A stretch of 64,000 bases of DNA, taken from Bradyrhizobium jicamae (GTDB taxonomy: Bacteria; Pseudomonadota; Alphaproteobacteria; Rhizobiales; Xanthobacteraceae). Under the pieces are notes generated by a model. That model made no database searches, was not told the origin of the DNA, and saw only the letters and a list, made by a program, of their open reading frames with translations. The DNA lies in assembly GCF_018130215.1 (NCBI RefSeq), contig NZ_JAFCKQ010000009.1:1-64000 (forward strand), in the 5' to 3' direction. Made by a program: the position numbers and the translations under genes. How positions within the stretch are numbered: position 1 is the first letter of the stretch; each line of letters begins with the position of its first letter. Positions 1 to 9,911 of this stretch are shown here, piece after piece.

Positions 1-460
1 CCCGCTTACGCAGATCATTGGAAATTGGTCGGACCATCGGATGCTGGCCTCCAGCCCAGCCAGCATCTTGAATCATATTCGTCCGAAATCGGGAATCCCT
101 TCCGATTCAATCAAGCCGTGAACCGCTCTAGTGTGGCGAGCGTCTTGGCCCCATGCCCACAAACTGGCCCTTGATCAGGATGTCACGGCCCATGCCCTCG
201 GTCAGCTTATCGAGGGCTTCCCTCGTTCGGCTGAGAGCATGTTCCACGACCACAAGCCGTTAAATGATCACGGTTTGAAGTCGTGCTGGATCTACCGGGG
301 TACGCTCAAGATGGTTTTGACGCGACCATGACCCTGGGGCAGATGCCCCGGGTCGATTTTCAGTTCAACAGCATGCGTTAGCTCGTCAAGGCGCATCAGG
401 AGCAGTTGCGCGTCAAATGATCTGACGACGTAGGTGCTCCCATTCACGCCGATTCAGGCC
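1..460. other. No recognisable gene at left edge
   Basis: No convincing gene was found on either strand. Short open frames lack ribosome-binding sites and familiar motifs. Around positions 85-110 there is a short imperfect palindrome (AATCGG and CCGATT arms when read on the minus strand), of the sort found near insertion-sequence ends, but no transposase follows. This is probably an intergenic remnant downstream of the GntR gene. Confidence 0.4.
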
Positions 461-466
461 GGCGCT

Positions 467-1159
467 TTAGGCCTGCGCCTCGTTGCGACCTTGGATCCAG
501 ACGTGACGTGATCTCTCCAAATGTCGCTGCATCAGCGCGACCGCGCCGGCCTCGTCGCGCTTCGACAGGCAATCAAGTAGCTGGAAGTGCTCACCAGCCG
601 AGTGAGTGATGTATTCGCCGCTCTTGCCGCCCTTAAATCCGTGCAGCCGGACCCGATCGCGGAGGGTCTCCACGAGGTCGGCGAGGGGCTTGTTGCCGAG
701 CGTGGCGATCAGCTCGACATGAAACTTGCGGTCGGCTTCGAGAAACTCGATCAGATTGCCCGCATCGGCGGCGCGTTTGGTCACCGTCGCAAGTTCGTGC
801 AATTGCTCCAGCTGCGCAGGCGCAAGACCGGCGCGTGCGATCTCTGCGATGCTCGGCACTTCGAGCATCGTGCGGATGGCGTAGATGTCCTTCAGCTCGT
901 TTGGCGAGAGTGCGACCACGCGGAATCCGCGATTTCGCACCGCCTCAAGCAGACCTTCGCGCGCGAGGTCCAGTAGGGCCTCGCGCACAGGCGTCGCCGA
1001 GACGCCGAGCTCGGTCGCCAGCCGCGGCACTGAATAAAGCTGATCTGGCTGCATCTGCCCGGTGATGATCATCCCGCGGATCACCTTCCGCGCCTGCTCA
1101 CGCAGGCTCGGGCCGGACACCAAGCTGAGTGCGCCGCCAAGTCTCTCATCCATGCTCAA
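467..1159 (-). CDS. GntR-family transcriptional regulator, FCD subfamily
   Basis: A 230-aa cytoplasmic DNA-binding regulator. Residues about 15-80 form the GntR winged helix, with the typical VSATPVREAL recognition-helix region and the LLEAVRNRGFRVV wing. Residues about 88-220 form the all-helical FCD ligand domain, with the Asp/His pattern that usually binds a metal (EADRKFHVEL, then HFQLLD and MQRHLERS). It is divergent from the sulfatase/ABC operon, with a large palindrome between the two starts, so it probably controls both itself and that operon in response to the imported compound or a breakdown product. The length is normal for the family. The effector is unknown. Confidence 0.93.
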   Translation of the reverse strand: MSMDERLGGALSLVSGPSLREQARKVIRGMIITGQMQPDQLYSVPRLATELGVSATPVREALLDLAREGLLEAVRNRGFRVVALSPNELKDIYAIRTMLEVPSIAEIARAGLAPAQLEQLHELATVTKRAADAGNLIEFLEADRKFHVELIATLGNKPLADLVETLRDRVRLHGFKGGKSGEYITHSAGEHFQLLDCLSKRDEAGAVALMQRHLERSRHVWIQGRNEAQA

Positions 1160-1177
1160 GCCCTATCCATGATTCTG

Positions 1178-1215
1178 GTCAGAGTAAATGTCATATGTAA
1201 CATATTACTCCTGAC
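1178..1215. promoter_or_regulatory. Palindromic operator in the GntR/sulfatase divergent region
   Basis: The left arm GTCAGAGTAAATGT is mirrored by the right arm AACATATTACTCCTGAC around a short CATATGT centre. A further half-site (ATTTTACTCC) lies at about 1237-1246, just before the sulfatase ribosome-binding site. Both divergent promoters would overlap it, as expected for a GntR/FCD operator. Assignment to the adjacent regulator is inference. Confidence 0.6.
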
Positions 1216-1272
1216 TGGCGCGGTGTGATGTGTGATATTTTACTCCAAGACCAGAACAAAGGGAGGTAAATC

Positions 1273-2691
1273 GTGGTAGATCGCATCCTCATGATCGTGT
1301 CCGACACCGTCCGTTGGGACATGCTCGGTTACAACGGGGGCGGGGTCAGAACCCCGAACCTCGACCGGCTCGCCGCCCGATCGATGGTGTTCGACCGTTA
1401 TTATGCGTCGAGCTTTCCGACGGTCCCCGCGCGCTACGATTATCTCACCGGAAAACCTGCGTTCGCCGGCGTCGGTTGGGGCGCGTTGCCGCGCTCGGAT
1501 CGCTCGATTGCCACCGCATTGACCGAAGTTGGCTACACCACACTCGGAGTGGTCGATACGCCGTTCTATCAGGTCAACGGCTATCAATATGATCGCGGCT
1601 TCAACTACTTCTACGACATGAAGTCCCAGCTTCTGGGAACGCCGCATTACAGTTCGTACAGCGCGCCCAACAAGACCAAGCGTCAGGGCGAGGGCAAGCT
1701 GCCGCAATGGCCGATCACCGGCAAGGTGAAACCCGACCCGCGCAGCGGCGAGATGGACTGTCCGGCGCCGCTCACAATGGTGCAGGCAGCGAAATGCCTG
1801 GAGCAGGTCTACGAGGACAAGTTCTTTGCGCTGGTCGACACCTGGGATCCGCACGAGCCGTGGGACCCGCCGGCCTATTACACCCGCCACTATCTTCCCG
1901 ATTATGCAGGCGAACGTGTGCATCCGCCCTACGGGGAGTGCAAGAAGCACGGCATGACCGATCGCGACATCGCTGTCGCACGCGCTCTCTACAGTGGCGA
2001 GCTCGAGCTTGTCGATCGATGGATTGGGTATCTGCTCGACCAGCTCGTCTATCTCGGCATCCAAGATTCGACCGCGATCATCTTCGTCTCCGACCACGGC
2101 TTCCTGTTGGGAGAGCATGGGCTCATGGGCAAGATGGTTCGCCGCGCGCCCGGCGAGGCCACATGGATGCGATCGCCGCTCTACGAGGAAATCGCGAGGG
2201 TGCCGTTGTTGATCCACGTGCCCGGCGCCAAGCCCGGACGAACCAACAAACTTGCCTGTGCGCTCGACATCGCGCCCACGATCTGCGACATGGCCGGCTT
2301 GCCGCGTCAGCCAGAGATGCAGGGTCTCTCGCTGCTTCCGGGTGTGCTTGGCCAGCCCTTCGAGGGGCGCGACCATGTCCTGACCGCGCTGCCGCTCGCC
2401 AATCCCGGCGATACAGTCGAAGTCGTCGACGATCTGATGCGGACCGTGGTCGAGTGGCAACCGGTCACGATCACGACGCAACAATGGTCGCTGCTCTATG
2501 CGACCTCGAGCGAGCCGGTCGAGCTCTACGACCTGCGTACCGATCCGAAGCAGACCACCAACGTCGCGTCCAGGCACCCCGACGTGATCCGATCCCTGCT
2601 GGAGCTTTACGCGCAAGACCTGCGCCGCGCCGGCGTTACGAAGAAATATGCAGATCCGCGCCTCGCCAGTTCGCTCGAACCTGCATCCTAG
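1273..2691 (+). CDS. Sulfatase-like (alkaline phosphatase superfamily) hydrolase
   Basis: A 472-aa cytoplasmic hydrolase with a GTG start after a strong AGGGAGG site. Metal-binding Asp11-Thr12 sits in SDTVRWDMLG, and the second metal motif SDHG lies at about residue 273. The sulfatase signature is present as T50-V-P-A-R54 followed by L-T-G (58-60), so the usual formylglycine-forming Cys/Ser position is Thr. Thr is the nucleophile in some relatives (phosphopentomutase, nucleotide pyrophosphatases), so the substrate may be a phosphate, phosphonate or sulfate ester. It is first in an operon with an oligopeptide-type importer and an amidase. No signal peptide is seen, so it would act after import. 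Confidence 0.85.
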   Translation: MVDRILMIVSDTVRWDMLGYNGGGVRTPNLDRLAARSMVFDRYYASSFPTVPARYDYLTGKPAFAGVGWGALPRSDRSIATALTEVGYTTLGVVDTPFYQVNGYQYDRGFNYFYDMKSQLLGTPHYSSYSAPNKTKRQGEGKLPQWPITGKVKPDPRSGEMDCPAPLTMVQAAKCLEQVYEDKFFALVDTWDPHEPWDPPAYYTRHYLPDYAGERVHPPYGECKKHGMTDRDIAVARALYSGELELVDRWIGYLLDQLVYLGIQDSTAIIFVSDHGFLLGEHGLMGKMVRRAPGEATWMRSPLYEEIARVPLLIHVPGAKPGRTNKLACALDIAPTICDMAGLPRQPEMQGLSLLPGVLGQPFEGRDHVLTALPLANPGDTVEVVDDLMRTVVEWQPVTITTQQWSLLYATSSEPVELYDLRTDPKQTTNVASRHPDVIRSLLELYAQDLRRAGVTKKYADPRLASSLEPAS

Positions 2692-2754
2692 TCTTCTTGG
2701 CTGCCGAAAGAGCGTGGCTGGCTGGAATCTCGATCGATCTGATGGAGAAGAGGC

Positions 2755-4335
2755 ATGAGGGCGGACATCTCGCGAAGGCAATTCCTCGGCTCCGCTGGGA
2801 TTGGAGTTGCCGCCCTCGGCTACGGTTCGGGCTTTCCCGCCTTGGCCGCAGATGATGAGGCGTCGGCGCCGAAGCGCGGCGGTGTGCTCACAATCGGCCA
2901 GGACGAGAACCCGATCGGGCTCGATCCGCACAAGACAGCGGCATTCTCGACAGATAACATTGTCGAGCACATCTATACCTGCCTGCTGAGGTGGGACGCG
3001 ACGGCCAGCCAGGTCGAGCCTGATCTTGCCGTCGCGTGGGAGAGCCCGGACCCGCAGACCTTCGTGTTCCATCTGCGTGAGGGCGTGAAATTCCATAATG
3101 GCGACGCGCTCGCGAGCGAGGACGTCAAGTTCACGTTCCAGCGTCTTGTAGATCCCGCGACGCGCTCGCCGTGGGTGTCGATCTTCTCGGTCATCAGCGC
3201 GATCGAGACGCCCGATCCACGGACGGTTGTTTTCCGCCTCGCCAAGCCTTTCGCACCATTCCTCAACTATCTCGCCACTCTCAAATATGCCGCGATCGTC
3301 AGCCGCGAAGACGTCAAGCGGCGAGGTGACCTGATCAAGGGTGGCGTTGGCACCGGGCCATTCATGCTGGAGGATTTCCAGCCGGATTCTCTCGTGAGGC
3401 TGAAGCGCAACCCCGACTATTACGAGCTCGGATTGCCTTACCTCGACGGACTGGATTTCCGAATCATTCCCGATGAAGGCAGCCGCATGGCAGCGCTGCG
3501 AGCGGGCAGCGTCCAAATGACCTGGCTCAGCTCGCCAGACTCGGCGGCGCAAATGCGTAGCGTGAGCAACATCGTCGCGCCCGAACCAGAAGCGTTTTCG
3601 AAGCTGCTGCTGCTCGAGTTCGACCAACGTGGTCCACCCTTCAACGATGTACGCGTGCGGCGCGCCTTCAGCCTCGCTCTGAACCGGGAGCTCATCATCA
3701 AGGTGGTCTGGCGTGGCCGCGCCGGCTTGGCTGCAGCTTTGCCGCCGGTGCAGTCACCCTTCGCGGTTCCGAGCGGCGACGTCCTTGGTTTGCCCTATAC
3801 CAAGGAAGACGTCGCCGCGGCCAAGGCGCTCATGGCGGAAGCCGGATATGCCGCCGGCTTTGACACGACCTTCGCGGTTTCCCCATCGAACTATGGCGAC
3901 GTCCAGATCGCGCAGATCGTCCAGCAGTTGGTCGGACGCATCGGCATCAGGATCAAGATCCTGCAGAAGGAATGGGGCAATCTGGTCACTGATTTTCAGT
4001 CGACGGAATCACCGATCTCGATGGCCGGGTTGGTCTGGGGTCCCGATCCCGACACCAATATTTCGATACGTCTCGACTCGCACTCCACGGTCAATCCCGG
4101 CAAGACGGCCGATCCAGTGCTGGACGATATGCTTGCCAAGGCGCGGCAGAGCTACGACGCCGCGGAGCGAGTGAAGCTTTATCGCGCAGTTCAGCAGCGT
4201 GTTGCCGATATGGCCTACGTCATCACGCCCTGTGCCTCCGCGCTGCGATGGGAGATGTGGTCGAACAAACTGCAGGGCTATCGCACATTACCATCGACGC
4301 AGCGCGTCTATCTTCGCCAGGCCTGGTTCCAATAG
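2755..4335 (+). CDS. ABC transporter solute-binding protein, family 5 (Dpp/Opp/Nik type)
   Basis: A 526-aa periplasmic binding protein. The N terminus has a twin-arginine export motif (SRRQFLG, residues 6-12), a hydrophobic stretch and an Ala-x-Ala cleavage site near residue 31. The SBP_bac_5 fold is shown by GGVLTIGQDENPIGLDPH, the FHLREGVKFHNGD block (about residue 105) and the RVRRAFSLALNRE block (about residue 300). It delivers its ligand to the permease pair that follows. Family members bind peptides, opines, nickel chelates or glycosides, so the ligand cannot be named. It follows the sulfatase by 63 bp with an AGAAGAGG-type ribosome-binding site. Confidence 0.93.
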   Translation: MRADISRRQFLGSAGIGVAALGYGSGFPALAADDEASAPKRGGVLTIGQDENPIGLDPHKTAAFSTDNIVEHIYTCLLRWDATASQVEPDLAVAWESPDPQTFVFHLREGVKFHNGDALASEDVKFTFQRLVDPATRSPWVSIFSVISAIETPDPRTVVFRLAKPFAPFLNYLATLKYAAIVSREDVKRRGDLIKGGVGTGPFMLEDFQPDSLVRLKRNPDYYELGLPYLDGLDFRIIPDEGSRMAALRAGSVQMTWLSSPDSAAQMRSVSNIVAPEPEAFSKLLLLEFDQRGPPFNDVRVRRAFSLALNRELIIKVVWRGRAGLAAALPPVQSPFAVPSGDVLGLPYTKEDVAAAKALMAEAGYAAGFDTTFAVSPSNYGDVQIAQIVQQLVGRIGIRIKILQKEWGNLVTDFQSTESPISMAGLVWGPDPDTNISIRLDSHSTVNPGKTADPVLDDMLAKARQSYDAAERVKLYRAVQQRVADMAYVITPCASALRWEMWSNKLQGYRTLPSTQRVYLRQAWFQ

Positions 4336-4365
4336 CGCACGCAACGGATTCGAATGGAGTCGTCG

Positions 4366-5319
4366 ATGCTCAGATATGCCGCCGGGCGCATCGTTCTCAC
4401 CGCCCCAGTGCTGATCGGCGTTTCGCTCATGAGCTTTGCGATCATTCATATGATCCCGGGCGATATCGTGAGCGTGCTCGCCGGCCCCGCTGTGGCGCTC
4501 GATTCCGAAGCTGCGCAAAATATTCGTCATGCGCTTCATCTCGATCAGTCGTTGCCGGTACAATACGGTATCTGGCTCGTCAGCGCGCTTCACGGCGATT
4601 TCGGCAATTCGCTGGTGATGGGGCTGCCGGTCGGGCCGCAGATTGCTTCCCACCTTCCGGTGACCCTCGTACTGACGGCATTTTCCCTGGCCTTTACGAT
4701 CCTGATCGGCTTGCCCGCAGGCGTTGTCGCCGCGACAACGCGCGGACGCTGGCCCGATTTCGTCATCCGTGGCGCTGCACTGATCGGACTCTCCACGCCT
4801 GCATTCCTCGTCGGTGTGGCTGCCGTGCTGCTGGTATCGATCTATATGCCGTCCTTCAAAACCCTTGGCATCGTCGATCTGCGCAATGATCCGCTCGGCG
4901 GCACGCAGATGCTGCTGCTACCGGCCTTCCTGCTGTCGCTGCCCTCGGCGACGACAGTGATGCGCTATACCCGCGCCGCCATGCTGGAGGTGCTGGCCGA
5001 ACCTTACATGGCAACGGCGCGCGCCAAGGGTGCCGGTCGCATCCGCGTTCTGATCCGGCATGGTCTTCGCAACGCGCTGTTGCCGGTGGTCACTGCACTG
5101 GGCGTCACCGCTGCCCAGCTGGTTGCAGGTGCCGTCGTGATCGAGCAGGTGTTCGGCCTGCCTGGCGTTGGACAGTTGATGCTCAATGCCATCTATCACC
5201 GCGACTACACCCAAGTGCAGGCTACGGTGCTCGTCGTCACGACACTTGTGGTCTTGATTAACATTGTGGTCGACCTCAGTTACTACCTCCTCGATCCGAG
5301 GATCCAGCATCATGGCTGA
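4366..5319 (+). CDS. ABC transporter permease, DppB/OppB type
   Basis: A 317-aa inner-membrane subunit with six predicted helices. The first is at residues about 10-30, followed by the MIPGD motif typical of DppB proteins. The EAA coupling loop is EPYMATARAKGAGRIRVLIR near residue 215, and the C terminus has the VVEQVFGLPGVGQL-like block (here VIEQVF). The ATG at 4366 was chosen because GGAG lies six bases upstream. An in-frame ATG at 4354 would add four residues and has no site. Its end overlaps the next permease by 8 bp, indicating coupled translation. Confidence 0.93.
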   Translation: MLRYAAGRIVLTAPVLIGVSLMSFAIIHMIPGDIVSVLAGPAVALDSEAAQNIRHALHLDQSLPVQYGIWLVSALHGDFGNSLVMGLPVGPQIASHLPVTLVLTAFSLAFTILIGLPAGVVAATTRGRWPDFVIRGAALIGLSTPAFLVGVAAVLLVSIYMPSFKTLGIVDLRNDPLGGTQMLLLPAFLLSLPSATTVMRYTRAAMLEVLAEPYMATARAKGAGRIRVLIRHGLRNALLPVVTALGVTAAQLVAGAVVIEQVFGLPGVGQLMLNAIYHRDYTQVQATVLVVTTLVVLINIVVDLSYYLLDPRIQHHG

Positions 5320-6220
5320 CGCGCACGCGACAATGATCGACGCGCCGGACAGGTCAGGCGTGCAACTGAATGACCCAGCGGCAGGCGACCAAACTGACGT
5401 CGTGTCCGGCCGATCACGACTTCGCCTAAATCTCCCGCTCGTCATCGGTGCCGCTATCGTGCTGTTGTCGATCGGGCTCGCGCTCGCAGCGCCCTGGATT
5501 ACCGCGCATGATCCCTTGGAGATCGCCGACGCGTCGCTCTCGCCGCCCTCAAGCCAGTATCTGCTGGGGACGGACCAGCTAGGGCGCGACGTCCTGACGC
5601 GCATTCTCTACGCGGCGCGCACTTCCCTGGCTGTGGCCTGCCTGAGTGCTGTGCTCGCCTTTGCGTCCGGAACGCTGATCGGACTCCTCGCGGGGTGCTC
5701 GAGCGGACTGATCGATGGCTGCCTGATGCGCATTCTCGATATTCTGCAGGCCTTTCCCGCGCTGCTATTGGCAATTGCACTCGTCGCCGCGCTTGGAGCG
5801 AACCTGCCCAATCTTGTTCTTACGATGGGTCTCCTGTTCATGCCGAGGTTCGCCCGCGTCGCGCGCGCCTCGACGCTGTCGGTGCGGGAGCGTGACTACA
5901 TTATCGCGGCGATCGGGCTCGGTGTGTCGCGGATGCGGACGATGTACCGGCACGTACTTCCGAACGTCGCCGCGCCGCTGATCGTCGAGACCTCGCTGAC
6001 GGTGACGCTTGCCATCCTGACCGAGGCCTCGCTGTCCTTTCTTGGGCTCGGCGTGCAGCCGCCTGATCCGACCTGGGGCGGGATGATTGCCGAATCAACC
6101 TCGGTGATGGCGCTCGCGCCATGGCTCGCGCTCGGCCCGGGATTTGCAATCGTGTTCGTCGTCGTCGGCTTCAATCTCATCGGCGATGGCCTGCGCGATG
6201 CGCTGGATCCGCGAGGTTGA
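5312..6220 (+). CDS. ABC transporter permease, DppC/OppC type
   Basis: A 302-aa inner-membrane partner of the preceding permease. After a roughly 40-residue soluble N terminus and a first helix it has the OppC signature region (LGTDQLGRDVLTRILYAART), and an EAA loop (ERDYIIAAIGLGVSRMR) that contacts the ATPases. The ATG at 5312 overlaps the upstream stop. A longer in-frame start at 5264 lies inside the upstream gene and is unlikely. The two permeases form the heterodimeric channel. Confidence 0.93.
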   Translation: MADAHATMIDAPDRSGVQLNDPAAGDQTDVVSGRSRLRLNLPLVIGAAIVLLSIGLALAAPWITAHDPLEIADASLSPPSSQYLLGTDQLGRDVLTRILYAARTSLAVACLSAVLAFASGTLIGLLAGCSSGLIDGCLMRILDILQAFPALLLAIALVAALGANLPNLVLTMGLLFMPRFARVARASTLSVRERDYIIAAIGLGVSRMRTMYRHVLPNVAAPLIVETSLTVTLAILTEASLSFLGLGVQPPDPTWGGMIAESTSVMALAPWLALGPGFAIVFVVVGFNLIGDGLRDALDPRG

Positions 6221-6249
6221 TCGATGCGGAAAATACAAGAGGTGACGCG

Positions 6250-7662
6250 ATGACCGACCTGTCCTCGGATCTCCATTGGGCACCCGGCTGGCAAATCCGC
6301 GAGGCCATCATGACGCGACGTGTGTCGGCGACCGAAGTCGCGACCCGTTTCATCGAAAGGATCGAGGCGCTCGATCGGGGCCTCCACGCGTTCTTTACGC
6401 TATCGGCGGACGTCGCTCTCGGCCAGGCCAGGGCGATTGATCGGCGGATCGATCGCGGCGAGCCTGTCGGCGCGCTGGCGGGTGTTCCGGTCTCGATCAA
6501 GGATCAATTCTGGACCAAGGGCATCCGCACCACCAGCGGCTCGCATATCTACGCCGACCACGTACCGGAGGAGGATTCGCTACACGTCGCGCGCGTGAAG
6601 GCGGCGGACGGCCTAATCATCGGCAAGACCGCTACGCCCGAATTCGGGACGTTCTGGCGCACCGCCGGCCGCGTCGCGCCCGAATGCGTCAATCCTTGGG
6701 ATTCCCGACGCACGTCTGGAGGATCGAGCGGAGGGGCGGCGGCGAGTGTCGCAGCCGGCTTCGGCCCATTGGCGCTCGGCAGCGATTCAGGTGGATCGAT
6801 CCGGCTGCCCTCGGCGATGTGCGGGGTGCTTGGCGTGCTGCCGAGCAACGGCCGGGTGCCGAATCACGGCTCGTTCGGATCCACGCTGTTCCTTTCCCGT
6901 GTGGGCCCGATCAGTCGCGACGTCCGCGATGCTGGCACGCTGTTGCAGCTACTGGCACGACCATCAGTCGACGATCCCCTGTGCCGGCTGGATGAGCCGC
7001 CCGACTATCTTTCCGGACTCGATGACGGCATCGCGGGACTGCGGCTCGGATGGTGGGAGGATCAGAGCATTTCGGGGCAGGTCGATGCCGCCGTGATCAC
7101 CGCGATCAAGAAAGCTGCGTGTGGTCTTAGCTCGCTCGGCGCAGACTTTGTCGATGACGCCGTGACGTTCGACACGCAGGGTGTGGACGAAGCCTGGCGG
7201 GTGCTCGACTTCGTCGATCGTTACGCCGAGCTCGGCGAGTCGCTCTATACTGACCCGCTGGCGCGGCGCAAATTGACCCCATATGCGCGGGAGAGATTTG
7301 CCTGGGCCAAGCGGGTGAGCGGCGCTGAGTATTCGCGCGCGGTGCGCCGGCGCGCCGAATTCATCCGCTCGTTCGAGGCGGCTTTCCGCAGTTGTGATCT
7401 GGTGCTCTCGCCGACACTGGGCTTTACCGCGCCGGTCATCGAATCGGTCGGCCCCACCCAGCGGATTCCGACACTCGTCGCCTACACGCTGGCCGTGAAT
7501 CTCGCCGGCTTCGCGGCGGCTTCAATTCCATGCGGCTTCGTCGGGGGCATGCCGATAGGGTTACAGGTCATCGCACCACCCAATCAGGAAGCTCTCGTGC
7601 TGCGCGCCGCCCGTGCCTTCGAGCAGGCCTGGCCATGGGTCGAACGCAAACCCGCGATATGA
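6250..7662 (+). CDS. Amidase signature family hydrolase
   Basis: A 470-aa amidase with the Ser-cisSer-Lys apparatus visible: Lys84 in VSIKDQF, the GGSSGG block with Ser159/160, and the nucleophile Ser183 in DSGGSIR. Length and motif spacing are normal. The ATG at 6250 follows GAGGTGACGCG. Upstream in-frame starts would lie inside the permease gene. Family members hydrolyse aliphatic or aromatic amides, carbamates or Glu/Asp-tRNA amides. Without gatB/gatC nearby and inside an importer operon, this one is more likely a catabolic amidase for the imported compound. The substrate is unknown. Confidence 0.9.
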   Translation: MTDLSSDLHWAPGWQIREAIMTRRVSATEVATRFIERIEALDRGLHAFFTLSADVALGQARAIDRRIDRGEPVGALAGVPVSIKDQFWTKGIRTTSGSHIYADHVPEEDSLHVARVKAADGLIIGKTATPEFGTFWRTAGRVAPECVNPWDSRRTSGGSSGGAAASVAAGFGPLALGSDSGGSIRLPSAMCGVLGVLPSNGRVPNHGSFGSTLFLSRVGPISRDVRDAGTLLQLLARPSVDDPLCRLDEPPDYLSGLDDGIAGLRLGWWEDQSISGQVDAAVITAIKKAACGLSSLGADFVDDAVTFDTQGVDEAWRVLDFVDRYAELGESLYTDPLARRKLTPYARERFAWAKRVSGAEYSRAVRRRAEFIRSFEAAFRSCDLVLSPTLGFTAPVIESVGPTQRIPTLVAYTLAVNLAGFAAASIPCGFVGGMPIGLQVIAPPNQEALVLRAARAFEQAWPWVERKPAI

Positions 7663-7678
7663 ACGAGAGGACGCGACA

Positions 7679-8680
7679 ATGCCGCTGCTCCGGGTCAGAA
7701 ACCTGCGGACGCATTTTCACACCCGAATGGGCGTGATGAAAGCCGTTGACGGCGTCGACCTGGAGGTCGGTGAAGGAAAGACGCTCGGGATCGTCGGCGA
7801 GTCCGGCAGTGGCAAGAGCGTCACTGCGCTCTCGATCATGGGCCTGATTGAGAGCCCTGGACACGTCGTCGAAGACAGTCGGATCCTGTTCGATGGACGT
7901 GATCTCGCAAGGTTGCCCGAACCGGAGATGCAGGCGATCCGCGGCAACGCAATCTCGATGATCTTCCAGGAGCCCATGACGTCGCTCAATCCCGTCTATA
8001 CCGCAGGCAATCAGATCATCGAAGCCATCCGGCTGCATCGGAAGATCGGAGCGAAAGAGGCTCGAGAGTGTGCGATCGAGCTCCTGAGGCTGGTGGGCAT
8101 TCCCTCGCCCGAGCAACGCTTCTCTGCCTACCCGCACCAGTTGTCCGGAGGGATGCGGCAGCGCGTGATGATTGCGATGGCGCTTGCCTGCGAGCCGCGC
8201 CTGCTGATCGCGGACGAGCCAACGACGGCGCTCGATGTGACCATCCAGGCGCAAATCCTCGAACTGTTACGCGAGCTTCGCCAGCGGCTCGGCATGTCGA
8301 TGATCCTGATCACCCATGATCTCGGCGTAGTCGCCGAGATATGCGACGACGTCGCCGTGATGTATGCCGGACGGGTGGTCGAGCGCGGCCCCGTCAGCGC
8401 GATCTTCCGTAACCCGCAACATCCCTACACCGAGGCGCTGCTCCGCTCGATCCCGCTGCTGGGGATGACGCAGGCAATGCCGCTCAACGTCATTCCGGGT
8501 AAGGTTCCGAGCCCGCTCCACTGGCCGCGGGGCTGCCGCTTTGCGGCGCGTTGCAACTATGCCGTCGAGCGCTGCCGCTGCGAGGAGCCGGCTCTTGCCG
8601 AGTCAGGAGAGGGGTGGGCGGCATGCTGGCTGCGCGAGCAGCGGCCGCGATCGAGATCCGAGGGAGCGCTTCATGCGTGA
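7679..8680 (+). CDS. ABC transporter ATP-binding protein, DppD/OppD type
   Basis: A 333-aa cytoplasmic ATPase. Walker A is GESGSGKS (about residue 40), the signature motif is LSGGMRQRV, and Walker B is [12 protein letters not shown] with a following switch His (LITHDLG). The C terminus carries the oligopeptide-transporter extension with Cys-rich sequence ([17 protein letters not shown]), characteristic of DppD/DppF proteins. The ATG at 7679 follows AGAGGACGCG and gives the usual N terminus ([12 protein letters not shown]). It overlaps the next gene by 8 bp. Confidence 0.93.
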   Translation: MPLLRVRNLRTHFHTRMGVMKAVDGVDLEVGEGKTLGIVGESGSGKSVTALSIMGLIESPGHVVEDSRILFDGRDLARLPEPEMQAIRGNAISMIFQEPMTSLNPVYTAGNQIIEAIRLHRKIGAKEARECAIELLRLVGIPSPEQRFSAYPHQLSGGMRQRVMIAMALACEPRLLIADEPTTALDVTIQAQILELLRELRQRLGMSMILITHDLGVVAEICDDVAVMYAGRVVERGPVSAIFRNPQHPYTEALLRSIPLLGMTQAMPLNVIPGKVPSPLHWPRGCRFAARCNYAVERCRCEEPALAESGEGWAACWLREQRPRSRSEGALHA

Positions 8681-9644
8681 GCCGCTGCTCAGTGCCCGCA
8701 ATGTCGTCCGTCATTTTCCGGTGCGTCGCGGATTGTTGCAGCGCGTTGTTGGGCAGGTACGCGCGGTCGATGGAGTAAGCTTCGATATCCTGCCCGGCGA
8801 GACCCTCGGCGTTGTCGGCGAATCAGGCTGCGGCAAATCCACCCTCGGCAGGGTTCTGGCTGGCCTGCTTCGAGCAAGTTCGGGCGAGCTCTGGTTCGAA
8901 GGAAAGAGCGTTGACGCGCAAACCGGCGCGGAGCTGAAGCGGCTCCGGCGTGACATGCAGTTCATCTTCCAGGATCCGACCAGCTCGCTCGATCCGCGCA
9001 TGACCGTGCGGGACATCATCGCCGAAGGGCTCGATGCCCAAGGTATCGCGACGGGGCGCACCAGGGAGAAGCTGGTGCACCACATACTCGACAAGGTCGG
9101 GATGCAGCAGGACACGGCACAGCGATATCCGCATGAATTCTCAGGTGGACAGCGTCAACGCATCGGAATAGCGCGTGCGCTGGTGTTGCGACCGAAACTG
9201 GTCGTCGCGGACGAGCCGGTGTCGGCGCTCGACGTATCGGTCCAATCGCAAGTGCTGAACCTGCTCGTCGAGCTCAAGCGGGAATTGCGACTCACTTATG
9301 TTTTCGTCGCGCATAATCTCGCCGTCGTCAGCTACATCAGCGACCGGATCGCGGTGATGTATCTCGGCAGGATTGTCGAAATCGGTGAAGCCGCAACGCT
9401 CTATCGCAGTCCCCGTCATCCCTACACGAAGGCGCTGCTGTCGGCGATGCCGCAGCCGCTCCCTGGCAACAGGCCGGAGCGCATCGTTCTGCGCGGAGAT
9501 GTTCCTTCCCCGATCGATCCGCCTTCGGGGTGTCGTTTCCGGACGCGCTGTCCGATCGCGCGGGAGATCTGTGCGAAGCGAGAGCCATCGCTCGAAAGAG
9601 CGAGCGAGACAGCGGAGCACTTCGTCGCCTGTCACTTCGCCTGA
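8673..9644 (+). CDS. ABC transporter ATP-binding protein, DppF/OppF type
   Basis: A 323-aa ATPase partner of the preceding gene. It has Walker A GESGCGKS, signature FSGGQRQRI, Walker [13 protein letters not shown] and the C-terminal oligopeptide extension ([16 protein letters not shown]). The ATG at 8673 overlaps the upstream stop (ATGCGTGA), so the start is well supported. It closes the importer operon; beyond it the sequence changes character and the accessory region begins. Confidence 0.93.
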   Translation: MREPLLSARNVVRHFPVRRGLLQRVVGQVRAVDGVSFDILPGETLGVVGESGCGKSTLGRVLAGLLRASSGELWFEGKSVDAQTGAELKRLRRDMQFIFQDPTSSLDPRMTVRDIIAEGLDAQGIATGRTREKLVHHILDKVGMQQDTAQRYPHEFSGGQRQRIGIARALVLRPKLVVADEPVSALDVSVQSQVLNLLVELKRELRLTYVFVAHNLAVVSYISDRIAVMYLGRIVEIGEAATLYRSPRHPYTKALLSAMPQPLPGNRPERIVLRGDVPSPIDPPSGCRFRTRCPIAREICAKREPSLERASETAEHFVACHFA

Positions 9645-9911
9645 GGTTTGCCCCGAACCGGATCGTTCGACCTTCAAATCCTTGATCGGCCTTGTCGGCG
9701 CAGTCAGCCGATGCGGATTACCATGTCGCCGACCCCGTTTCGTTTGCTGGTCGACAGCCGCGGACTGCGGTCGATCATGTTGGATCAGATTGGTTCGGAT
9801 GTTGAATTCTTGGGGGCGACCCCGGCGCGCGTGAAACCATCGTGGCGCATGCTTGGGTGAGTTTCACAATGGAAGCTTCGGAGGCGAGGTAAGGGTTGGT
9901 CCTATCTGCGC

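Noticed and set aside
1240..3627. A 795-codon open frame on the minus strand
   Set aside because: It is antisense to the sulfatase and solute-binding protein genes, whose motifs are unambiguous. Its product is rich in Arg/His/Asp as expected for a GC-rich antisense frame and has no domain.
9645..9911. A short plus-strand frame (about 45 codons) after the importer operon
   Set aside because: No ribosome-binding site and no motif. Probably intergenic.
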